A DNA stretch of 64,000 nt from Gammaproteobacteria bacterium (GTDB taxonomy: Bacteria > Pseudomonadota > Gammaproteobacteria > GCA-001735895), in NCBI GenBank assembly GCA_024225395.1, contig JAAEMR010000065.1, positions 32,452-96,451 on the forward strand, read 5' to 3'. The notes beneath the pieces were generated by a model. That model ran no database searches, was not told the origin of the DNA, and was given only the letters and a program-made list of their open reading frames with translations. The position numbers were made by a program, and so were the translations under genes. Shown here one piece after another: positions 23,415 through 33,900 of this stretch. Every line of letters begins with the position of its first letter. The stretch's first letter is position 1.

Positions 23415-24839
23415 ATGGAAACCTACAATTATAAAGTCGTCAGGCAGTTCGCCATTATGACGGTAGTTTGGGGTATCGTAGGCATGACAGTTGGAGTCTT
23501 CATTGCAGCAGAGTTAATCTGGCCGCAGTTAAGTCTCGATCTGCCGTGGTTAGCTTACGGTCGTTTAAGAGCATTACACACCAATGCGGTTGTTTTTGCA
23601 TTTGGCGGTTCTGCTTTATTTGCTACATCCTATTATGTTGTTCAACGTACCTGTCATACGCGTTTGTTCAGTCCAGGACTGGCGGCGTTCACCTTCTGGG
23701 GCTGGACACTGGTTATCGTGCTTGCAGCAATCACTTTGCCACTCGGTTTTACCAGTAGTAAGGAATATGCAGAGCTGGAATGGCCTATTGATATTCTTAT
23801 CACGCTGGTGTGGGTGTCCTATGCAGTTGTGTTCTTTGGAACCATCATGAAACGTAGGGTTAAACATATTTACGTAGCTAACTGGTTTTACGGTGCGTTT
23901 ATCCTGACTATCGCCGTTTTGCATCTGTTTAACAGTGCCGCAATGCCGATCGCTTTATTTGGTGGCAGCATGATGAAATCCTACTCTGTCTATCATGGTG
24001 CAATCGATGCGATGGTTCAGTGGTGGTATGGTCATAATGCGGTAGGTTTCTTCCTGACTGCGGGCTTCCTTGGCATGATGTATTACTTCATACCAAAAGT
24101 TTCTAACCGTCCTGTTTTTTCATATCGTTTATCAGTCGTTCACTTCTGGGCACTGATTTCAACTTATATGTGGGCTGGTCCTCACCATTTACATTACACC
24201 GCATTACCCGACTGGACTCAGTCTGTAGGCATGGTGTTCTCGCTGATTCTGCTGGCTCCTAGCTGGGGTGGAATGATCAACGGTATCATGACTTTATCCG
24301 GTGCATGGCACAAACTGCGCACAGATCCTGTGCTGAAATTCCTGGTTGTTTCCCTGTCTTTCTACGGTATGTCTACCTTCGAAGGTCCAATGATGGCGAT
24401 CAAGACTGTCAATGCTTTATCACATTACACTGACTGGACTGTGGGTCATGTTCACTCTGGCGCATTAGGCTGGGTTGCACTGGTCAGTATCGGTTCTATG
24501 TATGCCCTGATTCCCTGGGTATTTAATAAAGAAGGTATGTACAGCACCAAGCTGATTGATACCCATTTCTGGATTGCGACTATCGGTGTAGTTTTATACA
24601 TCACAGCAATGTGGATTTCAGGTGTTATGCAAGGTTTGATGTGGCGTGCTGTTAACGCTGACGGAACACTGACTTACAGTTTCGTTGAATCACTGGAAGC
24701 TACTTACCCATTCTACTTCGTACGTTTACTGGGTGGCCTGCTGTTCCTGAGTGGCATGTTTATCATGGCTTATAACGTGTACAAGACTGTGGCCGGTTCT
24801 ACTGTGACCGACGCAGAAGTCACTCAGCCAGCACATTAG
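23415..24839 (+). CDS. ccoN: cbb3-type cytochrome c oxidase subunit I
   Basis: The catalytic heme b / heme b3-CuB subunit of the high-affinity terminal oxidase, 474 residues with twelve membrane helices. Family marks are [38 protein letters not shown] (CuB ligand and cross-linked Tyr region), [13 protein letters not shown] and [12 protein letters not shown] (heme ligands). The frame is open from 23328, but the ATG at 23415 ([12 protein letters not shown]) follows AAGAGG at 23402-23407 and matches the family, whereas the earlier ATG abuts the FNR-like box. First gene of ccoNOQP. Confidence 0.96.
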   Translation: METYNYKVVRQFAIMTVVWGIVGMTVGVFIAAELIWPQLSLDLPWLAYGRLRALHTNAVVFAFGGSALFATSYYVVQRTCHTRLFSPGLAAFTFWGWTLVIVLAAITLPLGFTSSKEYAELEWPIDILITLVWVSYAVVFFGTIMKRRVKHIYVANWFYGAFILTIAVLHLFNSAAMPIALFGGSMMKSYSVYHGAIDAMVQWWYGHNAVGFFLTAGFLGMMYYFIPKVSNRPVFSYRLSVVHFWALISTYMWAGPHHLHYTALPDWTQSVGMVFSLILLAPSWGGMINGIMTLSGAWHKLRTDPVLKFLVVSLSFYGMSTFEGPMMAIKTVNALSHYTDWTVGHVHSGALGWVALVSIGSMYALIPWVFNKEGMYSTKLIDTHFWIATIGVVLYITAMWISGVMQGLMWRAVNADGTLTYSFVESLEATYPFYFVRLLGGLLFLSGMFIMAYNVYKTVAGSTVTDAEVTQPAH

Positions 24840-24849
24840 GAGAATTATC

Positions 24850-25455
24850 ATGAGTCATGAAGTAGTAGAAAAAAATATCGGCTTGATGGTTGTACTGATT
24901 GTACTGGTCATCAGCTTCGGTGGTCTGGCTGAGATAGTTCCTCTTTACTTTCAAAAGGATACTACTCAACCGGTTGAAGGTCTTAAGCCTTATACCGCGA
25001 TACAACTGGAAGGGCGTGATATTTATATCCGTGAATCCTGTAATTCCTGTCATTCACAAATGATTCGCCCATTCCGTGCGGAAACCGAGCGATACGGGCA
25101 TTACTCTGTAGCGGGTGAATTTGTTTACGATCATCCTTTTCTTTGGGGTTCCAAACGAACGGGTCCTGATCTGGCACGTGTGGGTGGTCGTTATTCTGAT
25201 GACTGGCATGAAGCGCATTTGATCAATCCTCGTGATGTAGTGCCTGAGTCAAATATGCCTACATTCGGTTTTCTCGCTGATAGTGAGCTGACGGGTGAGG
25301 ATACACCGGCAAAAATGAAAGCGCTCAGAGCAGTGGGTGTTCCATATACAGATGCAGATATTGCAGGTGCAACAGAAGCTGTTAAGGGTCAAACCGAAAT
25401 GAAAGCTCTGATTGCCTATTTGCAACATCTGGGTACTGCAATAAGCATTAGATAG
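24850..25455 (+). CDS. ccoO: cbb3-type cytochrome c oxidase subunit II (monoheme c)
   Basis: A 201-residue membrane-anchored cytochrome c. One N-terminal membrane helix (residues 10-30) is followed by the heme c site [14 protein letters not shown] and the distal Met region [28 protein letters not shown] is conserved in CcoO. TAGGAG precedes the ATG. It passes electrons from CcoP to CcoN. Confidence 0.96.
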   Translation: MSHEVVEKNIGLMVVLIVLVISFGGLAEIVPLYFQKDTTQPVEGLKPYTAIQLEGRDIYIRESCNSCHSQMIRPFRAETERYGHYSVAGEFVYDHPFLWGSKRTGPDLARVGGRYSDDWHEAHLINPRDVVPESNMPTFGFLADSELTGEDTPAKMKALRAVGVPYTDADIAGATEAVKGQTEMKALIAYLQHLGTAISIR

Positions 25456-25465
25456 GTGATCCGAT

Positions 25466-25642
25466 ATGAATGAGTTTAGTGGAACAATACACGGTATCTG
25501 GACACTGGTTCTGATGAGTACCGTTATCGGCATCTATGCCTGGGCCTGGAGTTCAAAGCGTGAAGTAGCTTTTAAAGAAGCCGCTATGCTAGCTTTGGAT
25601 GAAAGTAATAATAATCCAGAAAAGAAGGAAAAATCATGTTAA
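25466..25642 (+). CDS. ccoQ: cbb3-type cytochrome c oxidase small subunit
   Basis: A 58-residue single-helix protein: MNEFSGTIHGIWTLVLMSTV starts it, followed by IGIYAWAWSSKRE and a charged tail rich in Glu, Asn and Lys ending KKEKSC. This is the typical CcoQ plan (FixQ), which stabilises the oxidase. The ATG at 25466 follows TAGGTGAT. Its last seven bases overlap the ccoP start at 25636, so the two are coupled. It is easily missed because of its length. Confidence 0.88.
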   Translation: MNEFSGTIHGIWTLVLMSTVIGIYAWAWSSKREVAFKEAAMLALDESNNNPEKKEKSC

Positions 25643-26523
25643 CTAGCTTTTTTAACTGGTGGGTAATCGTAATTACCCTGGTCAATATTTTTGCCTGTTA
25701 CTGGCTAATTAAATGGACCATGAAGAGTCGACCAAATGAAAGCGCCGCGGGCGAGTCAACCGGTCATAAATGGGACGATGTGGAAGAGTTAAATAATCCG
25801 CTACCAAAATGGTGGTTATGGATGTTTTATTTCACCATCGTGTTCAGTCTTATTTACCTGGTGCTTTACCCTGGTCTAGGTAACTTTAAAGGTACATTAG
25901 GTTGGACATCTCACAATCAATACGATGGTGAAATGGCTGATTCTGATGCTAAATATGGTCCTATTTTCGCAGCTTTTTCTGCAAAATCGGTTCCTGAACT
26001 GGCTAAAGACCCTGAAGCAATTCAGGCAGGGCAGAGACTGTTCAGTAGTTACTGTTCACAATGCCATGGGTCAGATGCCAAAGGTACAACAGGCTATCCG
26101 AACCTGAGTGATAATGACTGGTTATACGGTGGTGAGCCTGACATGATCAAGCAGAGTATTCTGATGGGTCGTAACGGTGTTATGCCTGCTTTCGGTGCTG
26201 CTCTGGGTGTCAAAGGTGTTGAAGATGTCGCTGCCTATGTTCAGTCAATGAGTGGCCGTAAAGTTGATGCAGCTTCGGCTGAAGCTGGTAAGGCTCAATT
26301 TGATGTTATGTGTATCGCCTGTCACCAGGCTGATGGTAAAGGCAGTTACCTGTTTGGTGCGCCTAACCTGACAGATAAAACCTGGTTACACGGTAGTACT
26401 GCAAGTCGTATCAAGCAAACCATTACAGAAGGGCGTTTAAGTAAAATGCCTGCTCATAATGAGTTTCTTGGTGAAGATAAAACCCACGTATTAGCAGGGT
26501 ATATCTATAGCTTGTCTAACTAG
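25636..26523 (+). CDS. ccoP: cbb3-type cytochrome c oxidase subunit III (diheme c)
   Basis: A 295-residue diheme cytochrome c that accepts electrons from soluble cytochrome c. Two membrane helices (about 3-22 and 58-78) flank NNPLPKWWLWMFY, the usual CcoP sequence. Heme sites are CSQCH at 140 and CIACH at 226, with axial Met candidates in NGVMPAFG and LSKMPAHN. It ends the operon; ccoG, H, I and S, needed for assembly, are not next to it. Confidence 0.96.
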   Translation: MLTSFFNWWVIVITLVNIFACYWLIKWTMKSRPNESAAGESTGHKWDDVEELNNPLPKWWLWMFYFTIVFSLIYLVLYPGLGNFKGTLGWTSHNQYDGEMADSDAKYGPIFAAFSAKSVPELAKDPEAIQAGQRLFSSYCSQCHGSDAKGTTGYPNLSDNDWLYGGEPDMIKQSILMGRNGVMPAFGAALGVKGVEDVAAYVQSMSGRKVDAASAEAGKAQFDVMCIACHQADGKGSYLFGAPNLTDKTWLHGSTASRIKQTITEGRLSKMPAHNEFLGEDKTHVLAGYIYSLSN

Positions 26524-26547
26524 TATTATCTGAAAAGTTAACTCCCT

Positions 26548-26609
26548 TGCCGGGAAAGAAGTAGAAAATATCTCCCCTGATGTATGCTTCTTCTCCCGGC
26601 ATTTTTTTT
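26548..26609 (+). terminator. Intrinsic terminator of ccoNOQP
   Basis: TGCCGGGAAAGAAG at 26548 pairs with CTTCTTCTCCCGGCA ending at 26601, apart from a small bulge. A run of eight T follows directly. It lies 25 bases after the ccoP stop. Confidence 0.85.
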
Positions 26610-26866
26610 GATCGATAAGTGCTCCTGAATTTTCGACACTTCCGCCATCCATGGCGGCCGTACGTGATGTGTTTATGCGGTGAGCCCGGGGATGGACAGG
26701 AGTAGTATTTTTACAAATTCCAGAATAATTAAATATCAAAAAGTCAGGACTAACCTCTGTCCAGCTTCTTCTACCTGCATTATCAGCATATACCACATCC
26801 CTGTGGAAAATGGGCAGGAGCAGCAGTATTCGCCCAAATCCCCGGGTAATAAAAAAATCAAAAGAG
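26610..26866. other. Non-coding spacer between the cbb3 terminator and repeat copy 2
   Basis: No credible gene. Short open frames exist on both strands but have no ribosome sites, no family resemblance and are not supported by composition. A GGGCAGGAGCAGCAG tract near 26812 resembles the GCGCAGGAGCAG tract inside repeat copy 1. Confidence 0.5.
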
Positions 26867-27006
26867 CATCACTATGAAGGACACGAGGAACACGAAGGCT
26901 GGTTATAATATGGCTGGATGATTAAAAATTTTGATAAGAGCTGATTAATCTGATGAACTTTATCAAAGGTTCTGTTTATCTTCGTGAGCCTTGTGCTCTT
27001 CGTGGT
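26867..27006. repeat. Dispersed inverted-repeat element, copy 2
   Basis: The left arm contains GAAGGACACGAGGAACACGA, and the right arm ends TGCTCTTCGTGGT at 27006; the two pair imperfectly over about 27 bases. Arm units match copies 1, 4 and 5. The interior is unrelated to theirs by eye. The further 250 bases to the rhodanese gene hold no supported feature. Confidence 0.6.
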
Positions 27007-27264
27007 AAAAAATGTCTATAAAATACGAATATTGTTGCTCGGGAGTGGGTGCTAAAAAGTTCAGATAACCTGATGTCAGGGATTATAACTTGTTCCCGAA
27101 TGGAAAGTTGCAGGTTGGTTTCACATTAAAATACGGGGTGATCTGTAACCCCTTGTTTTATGGGTATGAGGTAAAGTTAACTGATAATAACAGACAGTAT
27201 GTGATTTTTTTTATACTATCCTATATCCTTTGTTTTTTATTCAATAACTATGGATGTATTTTGT

Positions 27265-27696
27265 ATGAAATTTTTTCGTTATTTTCTGATAATTTCAGGA
27301 TTTTTTATTTGCACATCTTCATATGCCGAATCTACCAAGTGGAGGTCGCCTGAAACGGTTGCCGGCACAGAAACAGTTACCCTCGAGCAAGCTAAAACCA
27401 TGCATATCAACGGTGTAAAGTTTGTTGATGTGAGAAGTCCCAGGCAATACAAAAAACGTCATATTAAAGGTGCTATTCATCTGTATATTAATGATGCTTT
27501 TACAGAGCAGAACCTGCTTAAACATGTAAAAAAAGATGAATCTTTTATCATTTACTGCAATGGTGCGCATTGCAGTCTTAGTTATAAGGCGGCTTCTAGA
27601 GCTGTTGACTGGGGATTCACCGGGATCAAGTATTTTCGAGATGGATTTCGTGCATGGCGACTGGATGGTAATGCGCTGGAATACGGTGCTCAATAG
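27265..27696 (+). CDS. Periplasmic single-domain rhodanese-like protein
   Basis: From the ATG at 27265, 143 residues: a signal peptide (MKFFRYFLIISGFFICTSSYA, cleavage likely after SYA) and one rhodanese domain. The domain has FVDVRSPRQYKKRHIKGAIH and the catalytic loop YCNGAHCSLSYKAA, in which the first Cys is the expected persulfide carrier; the second Cys makes a CxxxxC pair, seen in some PQQ-associated and periplasmic rhodaneses. An ATG five codons earlier is possible. It is a single-gene unit with its own terminator. Substrate is unknown. Confidence 0.82.
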   Translation: MKFFRYFLIISGFFICTSSYAESTKWRSPETVAGTETVTLEQAKTMHINGVKFVDVRSPRQYKKRHIKGAIHLYINDAFTEQNLLKHVKKDESFIIYCNGAHCSLSYKAASRAVDWGFTGIKYFRDGFRAWRLDGNALEYGAQ

Positions 27697-27758
27697 GAAA
27701 GTTTCTGAGCAATCAGTTTTAAAATCTTCATTCAAAATACCCAAAAATTGAAAACTAG

Positions 27759-27785
27759 AGCGCTTTTATAAGCGCTTTTGTTTTT
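27759..27785 (+). terminator. Intrinsic terminator after the rhodanese gene
   Basis: AGCGCTT and AAGCGCT form a perfect stem around a short loop, followed by TTTGTTTTT. Confidence 0.8.
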
Positions 27786-27850
27786 GGGCTTCAAATACAC
27801 ATTCCTCATAAATAATAAAGTTTTGATTTAAGGCTTTTGTTGTGTTATTA

Positions 27851-27876
27851 AATACAAATTATATATAAATTGTATT
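27851..27876. promoter_or_regulatory. Near-perfect 26-base palindrome upstream of dctP
   Basis: AATACAA-N12-TTGTATT, with the central N12 also nearly symmetrical, differs from a perfect palindrome at one base pair. A half-like AATTGTATA recurs at 27890. It lies 77 bases upstream of dctP and is a candidate operator, perhaps for the MarR-like regulator at 34769. Confidence 0.45.
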
Positions 27877-27952
27877 CGATTTATTTATGAATTGTATAAA
27901 AATGTCAACAATAGACACTTATTGACCCAATACCAAATGAGGAAAATAGCAC

Positions 27953-28930
27953 ATGAAACCTATTAAAATAGCATCTATTGCAGGATTAACACTCGTTGGA
28001 AGTCTTTGCCTTAGTTCCGTAAATGCTGCAACAAAATGGGATATGCCGACACCTTATGGGGATGGCGTGCATCACACTAAAAATATCAGATTTTTTGCTG
28101 AAGACGTAAAAAGAGCGACTGATAACGAATTGAGTATAGTTGTTCACTCTGGTGCATCTCTTTACAAACACCCGGAAATTCATCGTGCAGTTAGAAGCGG
28201 TCAGGTAAGCATCGGTGAAATGTTTATGGGGCTGTTAGGAAATGATAATCCAGTTTTTAAGGCAGATAATATTCCATTTCTGGCCAGTGACTTTGATACG
28301 GCTCATAAACTCTGGGCAGCCAGTCGTAGCCATATCGTAAAGGCGCTGGCTAAAGATGGTTTGAAACTGTTGTTTGCGGTGCCCTGGCCACCACAGGGTT
28401 TTTACACAAAAACGGCTATAAGTTCCGGGGCAGACATCAAAGGCATGAAGTTACGCGCTTATAGTCCGGCTACATCTCGTCTTGCCGTATTGCTGGGTGC
28501 TTCTCCCACAACGGTTCAGACTCCGGAAATTCCCCAGGCATTCAGCACAGGACTGATCGACGCGATGGTGACTTCACCTTCCACCGGTGTGAGTTCTCAA
28601 TCATGGGATTACGTGACTAATTACACCGATACACAAGCGTGGATTCCTAAAAATATGGTTATTGTTAATGCCCGTGCTTTCAAACGTTTATCTAAAGATA
28701 ATCAAAAAGCGGTGATGAATGCTGCAGCAAAAGCCGAGAGTAGAGGCTGGGGTCTGGCAATGGCTGAAACTAAGACAAAAACAAAAATGCTGGCTGATAA
28801 GGGTATGAACGTTTCTAAACCATCTGCTCAACTGAAGTCAGACCTGCAAAAAGTCGGCGCTACGATGGCTGAAGAGTGGGTAAAAGAAGCGGGTTCTGCT
28901 GGCCAGCAAATTCTTGATGGTATGAAATAA
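27953..28930 (+). CDS. dctP: TRAP transporter periplasmic solute-binding protein
   Basis: A 325-residue DctP-family binding protein with a signal peptide ending SSVNAA. Family marks are the N-terminal HHTKNIRFFAEDVKRAT, the arginine region IKGMKLRAYSPATSR (the Arg expected to bind a carboxylate) and FSTGLIDAMVTSPSTG. GAGGAAA precedes the ATG. It is first in dctPQM-hyuAB. The carboxylate ligand may be 5-oxoproline or a related amide, inferred from the downstream enzyme. A repeat element separates it from dctQ. Confidence 0.92.
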   Translation: MKPIKIASIAGLTLVGSLCLSSVNAATKWDMPTPYGDGVHHTKNIRFFAEDVKRATDNELSIVVHSGASLYKHPEIHRAVRSGQVSIGEMFMGLLGNDNPVFKADNIPFLASDFDTAHKLWAASRSHIVKALAKDGLKLLFAVPWPPQGFYTKTAISSGADIKGMKLRAYSPATSRLAVLLGASPTTVQTPEIPQAFSTGLIDAMVTSPSTGVSSQSWDYVTNYTDTQAWIPKNMVIVNARAFKRLSKDNQKAVMNAAAKAESRGWGLAMAETKTKTKMLADKGMNVSKPSAQLKSDLQKVGATMAEEWVKEAGSAGQQILDGMK

Positions 28931-28937
28931 AAAATTA

Positions 28938-29080
28938 ACCGCAAAGGACGCAGAGGTACGCAAAGGTTTTTATTGTAGCTTGAGACTCTGATTATAGTTT
29001 TAGAACATCACAATAGATGCGTAGAAGTGAAAAATAAATGAATATTTTAAACTTCCTGCTACCTCTGCGTCCTCTGCGGT
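28938..29080. repeat. Inverted-repeat element between dctP and dctQ, copy 3 (CGCAGAGG subtype)
   Basis: Left arm ACCGCAAAGGACGCAGAGGT (28938-28957) pairs with ACCTCTGCGTCCTCTGCGGT (29061-29080) with one mismatch. Interior of about 100 bases has no gene. It starts eight bases after the dctP stop. It has the same plan as the CACGAAG elements but a different unit. Confidence 0.7.
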
Positions 29081-29091
29081 ATAGAGGGTTT

Positions 29092-29610
29092 ATGATGCGA
29101 AAAGTTCTCGATAATATTTATTTGTCAGCCGCTATTACAGCGGGTACCTGCCTGGTGTTAATGACACTATTGATGCTAAGTCAGATAGTGGGGCGCTGGT
29201 TCGATATCATTGTGCCCTCGACGGAAGACTTTTCCGGTTTTTTATTAGCCGCTGCCAGTTTCCTGGCATTGCCTTATGCCTTGCGTAACGGTTCACATAT
29301 CAGAGTTTCTCTGTTTCTTTCATTTTTATCGCCAAAACTACGCAAAGCTGTAGAGTTTATGGTGTTGTCACTGGTCCTGGTGCTGATTAGCTACATCGCC
29401 TGGTCGGTTACATTAATGGTTATAGAAACCTGGGAGTTTGAAGAGCTGACCCAGGGTTACATTGCAATTCCGCTGTGGATACCTCAGTTGCCTCTACCGG
29501 TGGGTTTACTTCTATTCACGCTGGCTTTATTTGATGAACTGGTCAGTTTGGTAGTGACTGGTGAAACAAGTTACTTAAGGCATGAAGACGAACAACAAAA
29601 CGAAGAATAA
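29092..29610 (+). CDS. dctQ: TRAP transporter small membrane subunit
   Basis: A 172-residue four-helix DctQ protein: helices near 10-32, 43-60, 84-104 and 126-148. MLSQIVGRWFDIIVPSTEDF is the typical first loop and IPLWIPQLPLPVGLLLF the last helix entry. The frame is open from 29038, but those codons lie in the repeat arm; ATG 29092 follows GAGGG at 29084-29088. It pairs with DctM as the membrane part of the sodium-driven uptake system. Confidence 0.9.
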   Translation: MMRKVLDNIYLSAAITAGTCLVLMTLLMLSQIVGRWFDIIVPSTEDFSGFLLAAASFLALPYALRNGSHIRVSLFLSFLSPKLRKAVEFMVLSLVLVLISYIAWSVTLMVIETWEFEELTQGYIAIPLWIPQLPLPVGLLLFTLALFDELVSLVVTGETSYLRHEDEQQNEE

Positions 29611-29647
29611 AGACATCTGCTAACTCACATTTAGAGAGGAGGAAATC

Positions 29648-30952
29648 ATGGATCAGGGTTTAATGATGATTCTGTTAACAGTGTTGATGTTTGGCATTCT
29701 GTCACTGGGTGTCTGGGTGGGAGCTGCTTTGTTTATTGTAGGTTTTGCGGCTCTGATGCTGAATGAAAGTTCAAACCTCGGTATGATAATGTCGACTACA
29801 ACCTGGGGAAGTACATCGACCTGGACATTAACGGCTTTGCCTCTTTTTGTGTGGATGGGCGAAATTTTATTTCGAACTCGTTTATCAAAGGATTTATTTA
29901 GCGGCCTTTCCCCCTGGCTGAATCATGTGCCGGGACGTTTATTGCACGTAAATATTCTGGGCTGTGGAATTTTTGCTGCGGTATCGGGTTCCTCGGCAGC
30001 CACGGTAGCAACGATTGGAAAAATGACTGCCCCTGAACTGGAAAAAAGAGGTTATCCAGAAAGTATGGTACTGGGTACTCTGGCTGGCTCTGGAACCTTA
30101 GGTCTGTTGATTCCACCTTCCATCATATTAATTGTTTACGGGGTATCTGCTGAAATTTCTATTTCACGGCTTTTTATCGCCGGAGCTTTACCCGGTTTAA
30201 TGCTGGTAGCACTTTTTATGGGATATACCATGATCTGGTCGAGTTTAAATAAAGATAAGCTACCAGCGGCAGATGCGCATATTCCACTGGTTGAGAAATT
30301 CAGGGCTTCGTGGAAACTGATTCCTGTTGTTTCATTAATTTTATTTGTTCTGGGCTCAATTTATGCCGGTTTTGCTACAGCTACAGAAGCTGCTGTTATT
30401 GGTGTGGCGGGTTCACTGGTTTTATCCTGGTTAGGTAAAGATATGAACTGGTTAACCTTTCGTGAAAGCCTGATGGGAGCAACTAAAACTTCCTGCATGA
30501 TCATGTTTATTTTAGCCGGTGCTGCTTTTCTAACTATTGCGATGGGCTTTACTGGCATTCCCCGCGTACTTGCAGAAAACATTTCCAGTATGAACCTGTC
30601 TCCCGGCTGGTTACTTTTTGCATTAACTATTTTCTTCATTGTCATGGGTTGTTTTCTGGATGGTATTTCAGTTGTGGTTCTGACGACTTCTGTTGTTTTA
30701 CCCATGGTGGAACAGGCTGGAATTGACCTTCTCTGGTTCGGCATATTTTTAGTGATGGTGGTAGAAATGGCCCAGGTAACACCACCGGTTGGTTTTAATT
30801 TATTCGTATTACAGGGATTGACGGGGAAGAATATAATATTGATCGCGAAATATGCGGTGCCATTTTTCCTCCTGTTGATGCTGGCGGCTCTGCTAATTTC
30901 AATTTTTCCGGAAATTGCTACCTGGCTACCTCAAAAAATGACTGAGAGATAG
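29648..30952 (+). CDS. dctM: TRAP transporter large membrane subunit
   Basis: A 434-residue DctM with about twelve membrane segments, the sodium-coupled translocation subunit. Marks include PLFVWMGEILFRTRLS, AAVSGSSAATVATIGKMTAP, GTLGLLIPPSIILIVYGV and EMAQVTPPVGFNLFVLQG, all typical. AGAGGAGGAA precedes the ATG. Two bases separate it from the next gene, so transporter and enzyme are one operon. Confidence 0.95.
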   Translation: MDQGLMMILLTVLMFGILSLGVWVGAALFIVGFAALMLNESSNLGMIMSTTTWGSTSTWTLTALPLFVWMGEILFRTRLSKDLFSGLSPWLNHVPGRLLHVNILGCGIFAAVSGSSAATVATIGKMTAPELEKRGYPESMVLGTLAGSGTLGLLIPPSIILIVYGVSAEISISRLFIAGALPGLMLVALFMGYTMIWSSLNKDKLPAADAHIPLVEKFRASWKLIPVVSLILFVLGSIYAGFATATEAAVIGVAGSLVLSWLGKDMNWLTFRESLMGATKTSCMIMFILAGAAFLTIAMGFTGIPRVLAENISSMNLSPGWLLFALTIFFIVMGCFLDGISVVVLTTSVVLPMVEQAGIDLLWFGIFLVMVVEMAQVTPPVGFNLFVLQGLTGKNIILIAKYAVPFFLLLMLAALLISIFPEIATWLPQKMTER

Positions 30953-30954
30953 TA

Positions 30955-33900
30955 ATGGATATGAATTCGAAAATAGGGAACTGGCAATTCTGGATTGATC
31001 GGGGCGGCACCTTTACCGATATTGTTGCGTTATCTCCCGATGGAAAGATACAGACCGATAAATTGCTATCCGAAAATCCTGAAGTTTATAAGGATGCTGC
31101 TATTGAAGGTATTCGTCGTTTTGTAGCTAAGAATGAAATTGCTGAAGTGAAACAGCCATTTTTAATCAAGATGGGTACAACGGTTGCAACCAATGCCCTG
31201 CTTGAACGAAAAGGTGACCCGACCCTGCTGGTTATTACAGCAGGTTTTACTGATGCTTTGCGTATCGGTTATCAATATCGACCCGAGTTATTTTCGCTGC
31301 AAATACACTTGCCCGATATGTTGTATTCGTCTGTGCTCGAAGTGGAAGAGCGTCTGACTGCTGATGGCGAGGTTTTAAAAACTATTCAGGAAACCGAGGT
31401 TAAGCAGGGACTGCAACAGGCTTTTGATTCGGGAATTAGGTCGGTAGCTATCGTATTCATGCATGGTTACAGGTATTCCGAACATGAACAAAAGGTGGCA
31501 GAGCTCGCACAACAGATTGGTTTTGATCAAATATCAACCAGTCACCAGGTAAGCCCGTTAATGAAGCTGGTGTCGCGAGGCGATACAACGGTGGTGGATG
31601 CTTATTTGTCGCCGATCCTGCGACGTTATGTCAATCAGGTAGCCAGTGAATTGCAAAATATTAATCCTGCGGATAATCGATTGCAGTTTATGCAGTCCAG
31701 TGGTGGTTTGACTGAAGCTCATCGCTTTGCCGGTAAGGATGCTATTTTATCCGGACCCGCTGGAGGAGTCGTGGGCATGGTAGAAACGGCGACGGCTGCA
31801 GGATTTGACAAATTAATTGGTTTTGACATGGGCGGTACGTCGACTGATGTCTGTCATTATGCCGGTGATTTTGAAAGGGCTTTTGAAACCGAGGTGGCTG
31901 GAGTCAGGATGCGCGCGCCTATGATGCGTATTCATACTGTTGCTGCAGGCGGTGGATCGATCCTGCAGTTTGATGGATCGCGTTATCGTGTCGGCCCTGA
32001 ATCGGCCGGGGCGAATCCCGGTCCTGTCAGTTATGGCAATAATGGTCCACTCAGCGTGACTGATTGCAACGTCATGCTAGGAAAGATTCAACCCGAATAT
32101 TTCCCTAAAGTATTTGGTGCTGACGCTGATCTACCACTGGATGCAGAGGTTGTTAAAACTCGTTTTTCCGAGATGGCTTTACAGATTGAGCAGGCTACTG
32201 GTAAAAAACATGCGCCACATAACATCGCTGCCGGATTTTTATCTATAGCGATTGAGAACATGGCAAATGCCATCAAGCAAATTTCAGTGCAACGTGGTTA
32301 TGATGTTGCTGAATATACCCTGTGTTGTTTTGGCGGGGCAGGCGGACAGCATGCCTGCCTGGTAGCCGATGCTCTAGCGATAAAAAGTATTTTTCTACAC
32401 CCTTTTTCCGGTGTACTTTCGGCTTATGGAATGGGGCTGGCAGATTTACGTCAGATCCATGAACGCAGTATTGAACAAACTTTGAGTCCATCATTAATTG
32501 AATCACTTGAATTAACTAGCCAACAGTTAATCACTCAGGGAAATGACGATTTATTACAGCAGGGAGCTACTTCAGGACAGCTTCAATCGATCTCGAAATT
32601 ACATTGTCACTATGAAGGATCTGATACCAGTCTGCAGGTTTTGCTTACCGATTTTGCTGATATTATTAAATCATTTGAAAGTGTTCATATGCAGGCATTT
32701 GGATTTACTTCCAAAGACAAACCGTTGATTGTTCAGTCGGTTGAGGTAGAAGTCATTTCTATCAACCCTGCACCGTCCGTAAGCAGGCAGAAAAATGAAA
32801 ATACTGATCTGGCAGCTCTGGCTAATCGACCAGTCTGCATGGCTGGTAGTGAATACAATGCTCCATTTTACTCCAGGGAGAGTATTCCATCAAAAGTGTG
32901 GATTAATGGTCCGGCTGTCATCATCGAATACACTGGCACCATAGTTATCGAGCCGGGCTGGCGAGGACAACTTACGGTTGATAATAATATCGTTTTAGAA
33001 CGTTACCAGGCATTGCCTAAATCGGTTGCGATCGGAACTGATGTTGATCCGGTCATGTTAGAAATTTTTAATAACCTGTTCATGTCGATAGCAGAACAAA
33101 TGGGGTCAGTGCTGGAAAATACAGCGGTGTCGGTAAATATTAAGGAACGACTCGATTTTTCATGTGCTATTTTTGATGCCGATGGTGATTTGATTGCAAA
33201 TGCTCCGCACATGCCTGTGCACCTGGGTTCGATGAGTGAAAGCATTAAAACGGTGATTCGAGAACGACAGGACAGCATGATAAAAGGTGATGCCTATGTT
33301 TTAAATGCACCCTATAACGGTGGCACGCATTTACCCGATGTAACAATTATTAAACCTATCTTTGATGAGACTGATACCAGTGTTATTTTTTATGTGGCTT
33401 CGCGTGGACATCATGCTGATATTGGCGGCATAACACCGGGTTCTATGCCTTCAAATTCGGTCAGTGTGGAGCAGGAGGGTATCTTGCTGGATAATAAAAA
33501 AATAGTAGATAGTGGTATTTTTCAAGATCAGGAAATGCGTGATTTGCTGAGTAGTGGAGAGTGGCCCGCCAGAAATATTGATACCAATATTGCTGATTTT
33601 AAAGCTCAACTGGCAGCCTGTGAAAAAGGCATGCAGGAATTGCTAAAAATGGTCAATCACTATAGTTTGCCGGTGGTTCATGCCTACATGCTGCATGTAC
33701 AAAATAATGCAGAAGAATCGGTTCGACGTGTACTCGACGTATTAACTGACGGATCATTTGAATATGAAATGGATGATGGTTCAGTGATTAAAGTCAGCAT
33801 TAAACTGGATAAAAAACAGCGTCAGGCAGAGATTGATTTCAGCGGAACAAGTGCACAACATGCTTCCAACTTTAATGCGCCATCTGCTATTACCCGGGCT

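Noticed and set aside
26491..26877. Overlapping frames of 65 and 101 codons on both strands after ccoP
   Set aside because: They overlap the ccoP terminator or repeat copy 2, have no starts with ribosome sites and resemble no family.
27090..27353. 87-codon hydrophobic plus-strand frame before the rhodanese
   Set aside because: It overlaps the rhodanese signal peptide in another frame and its composition follows AT-rich non-coding DNA.
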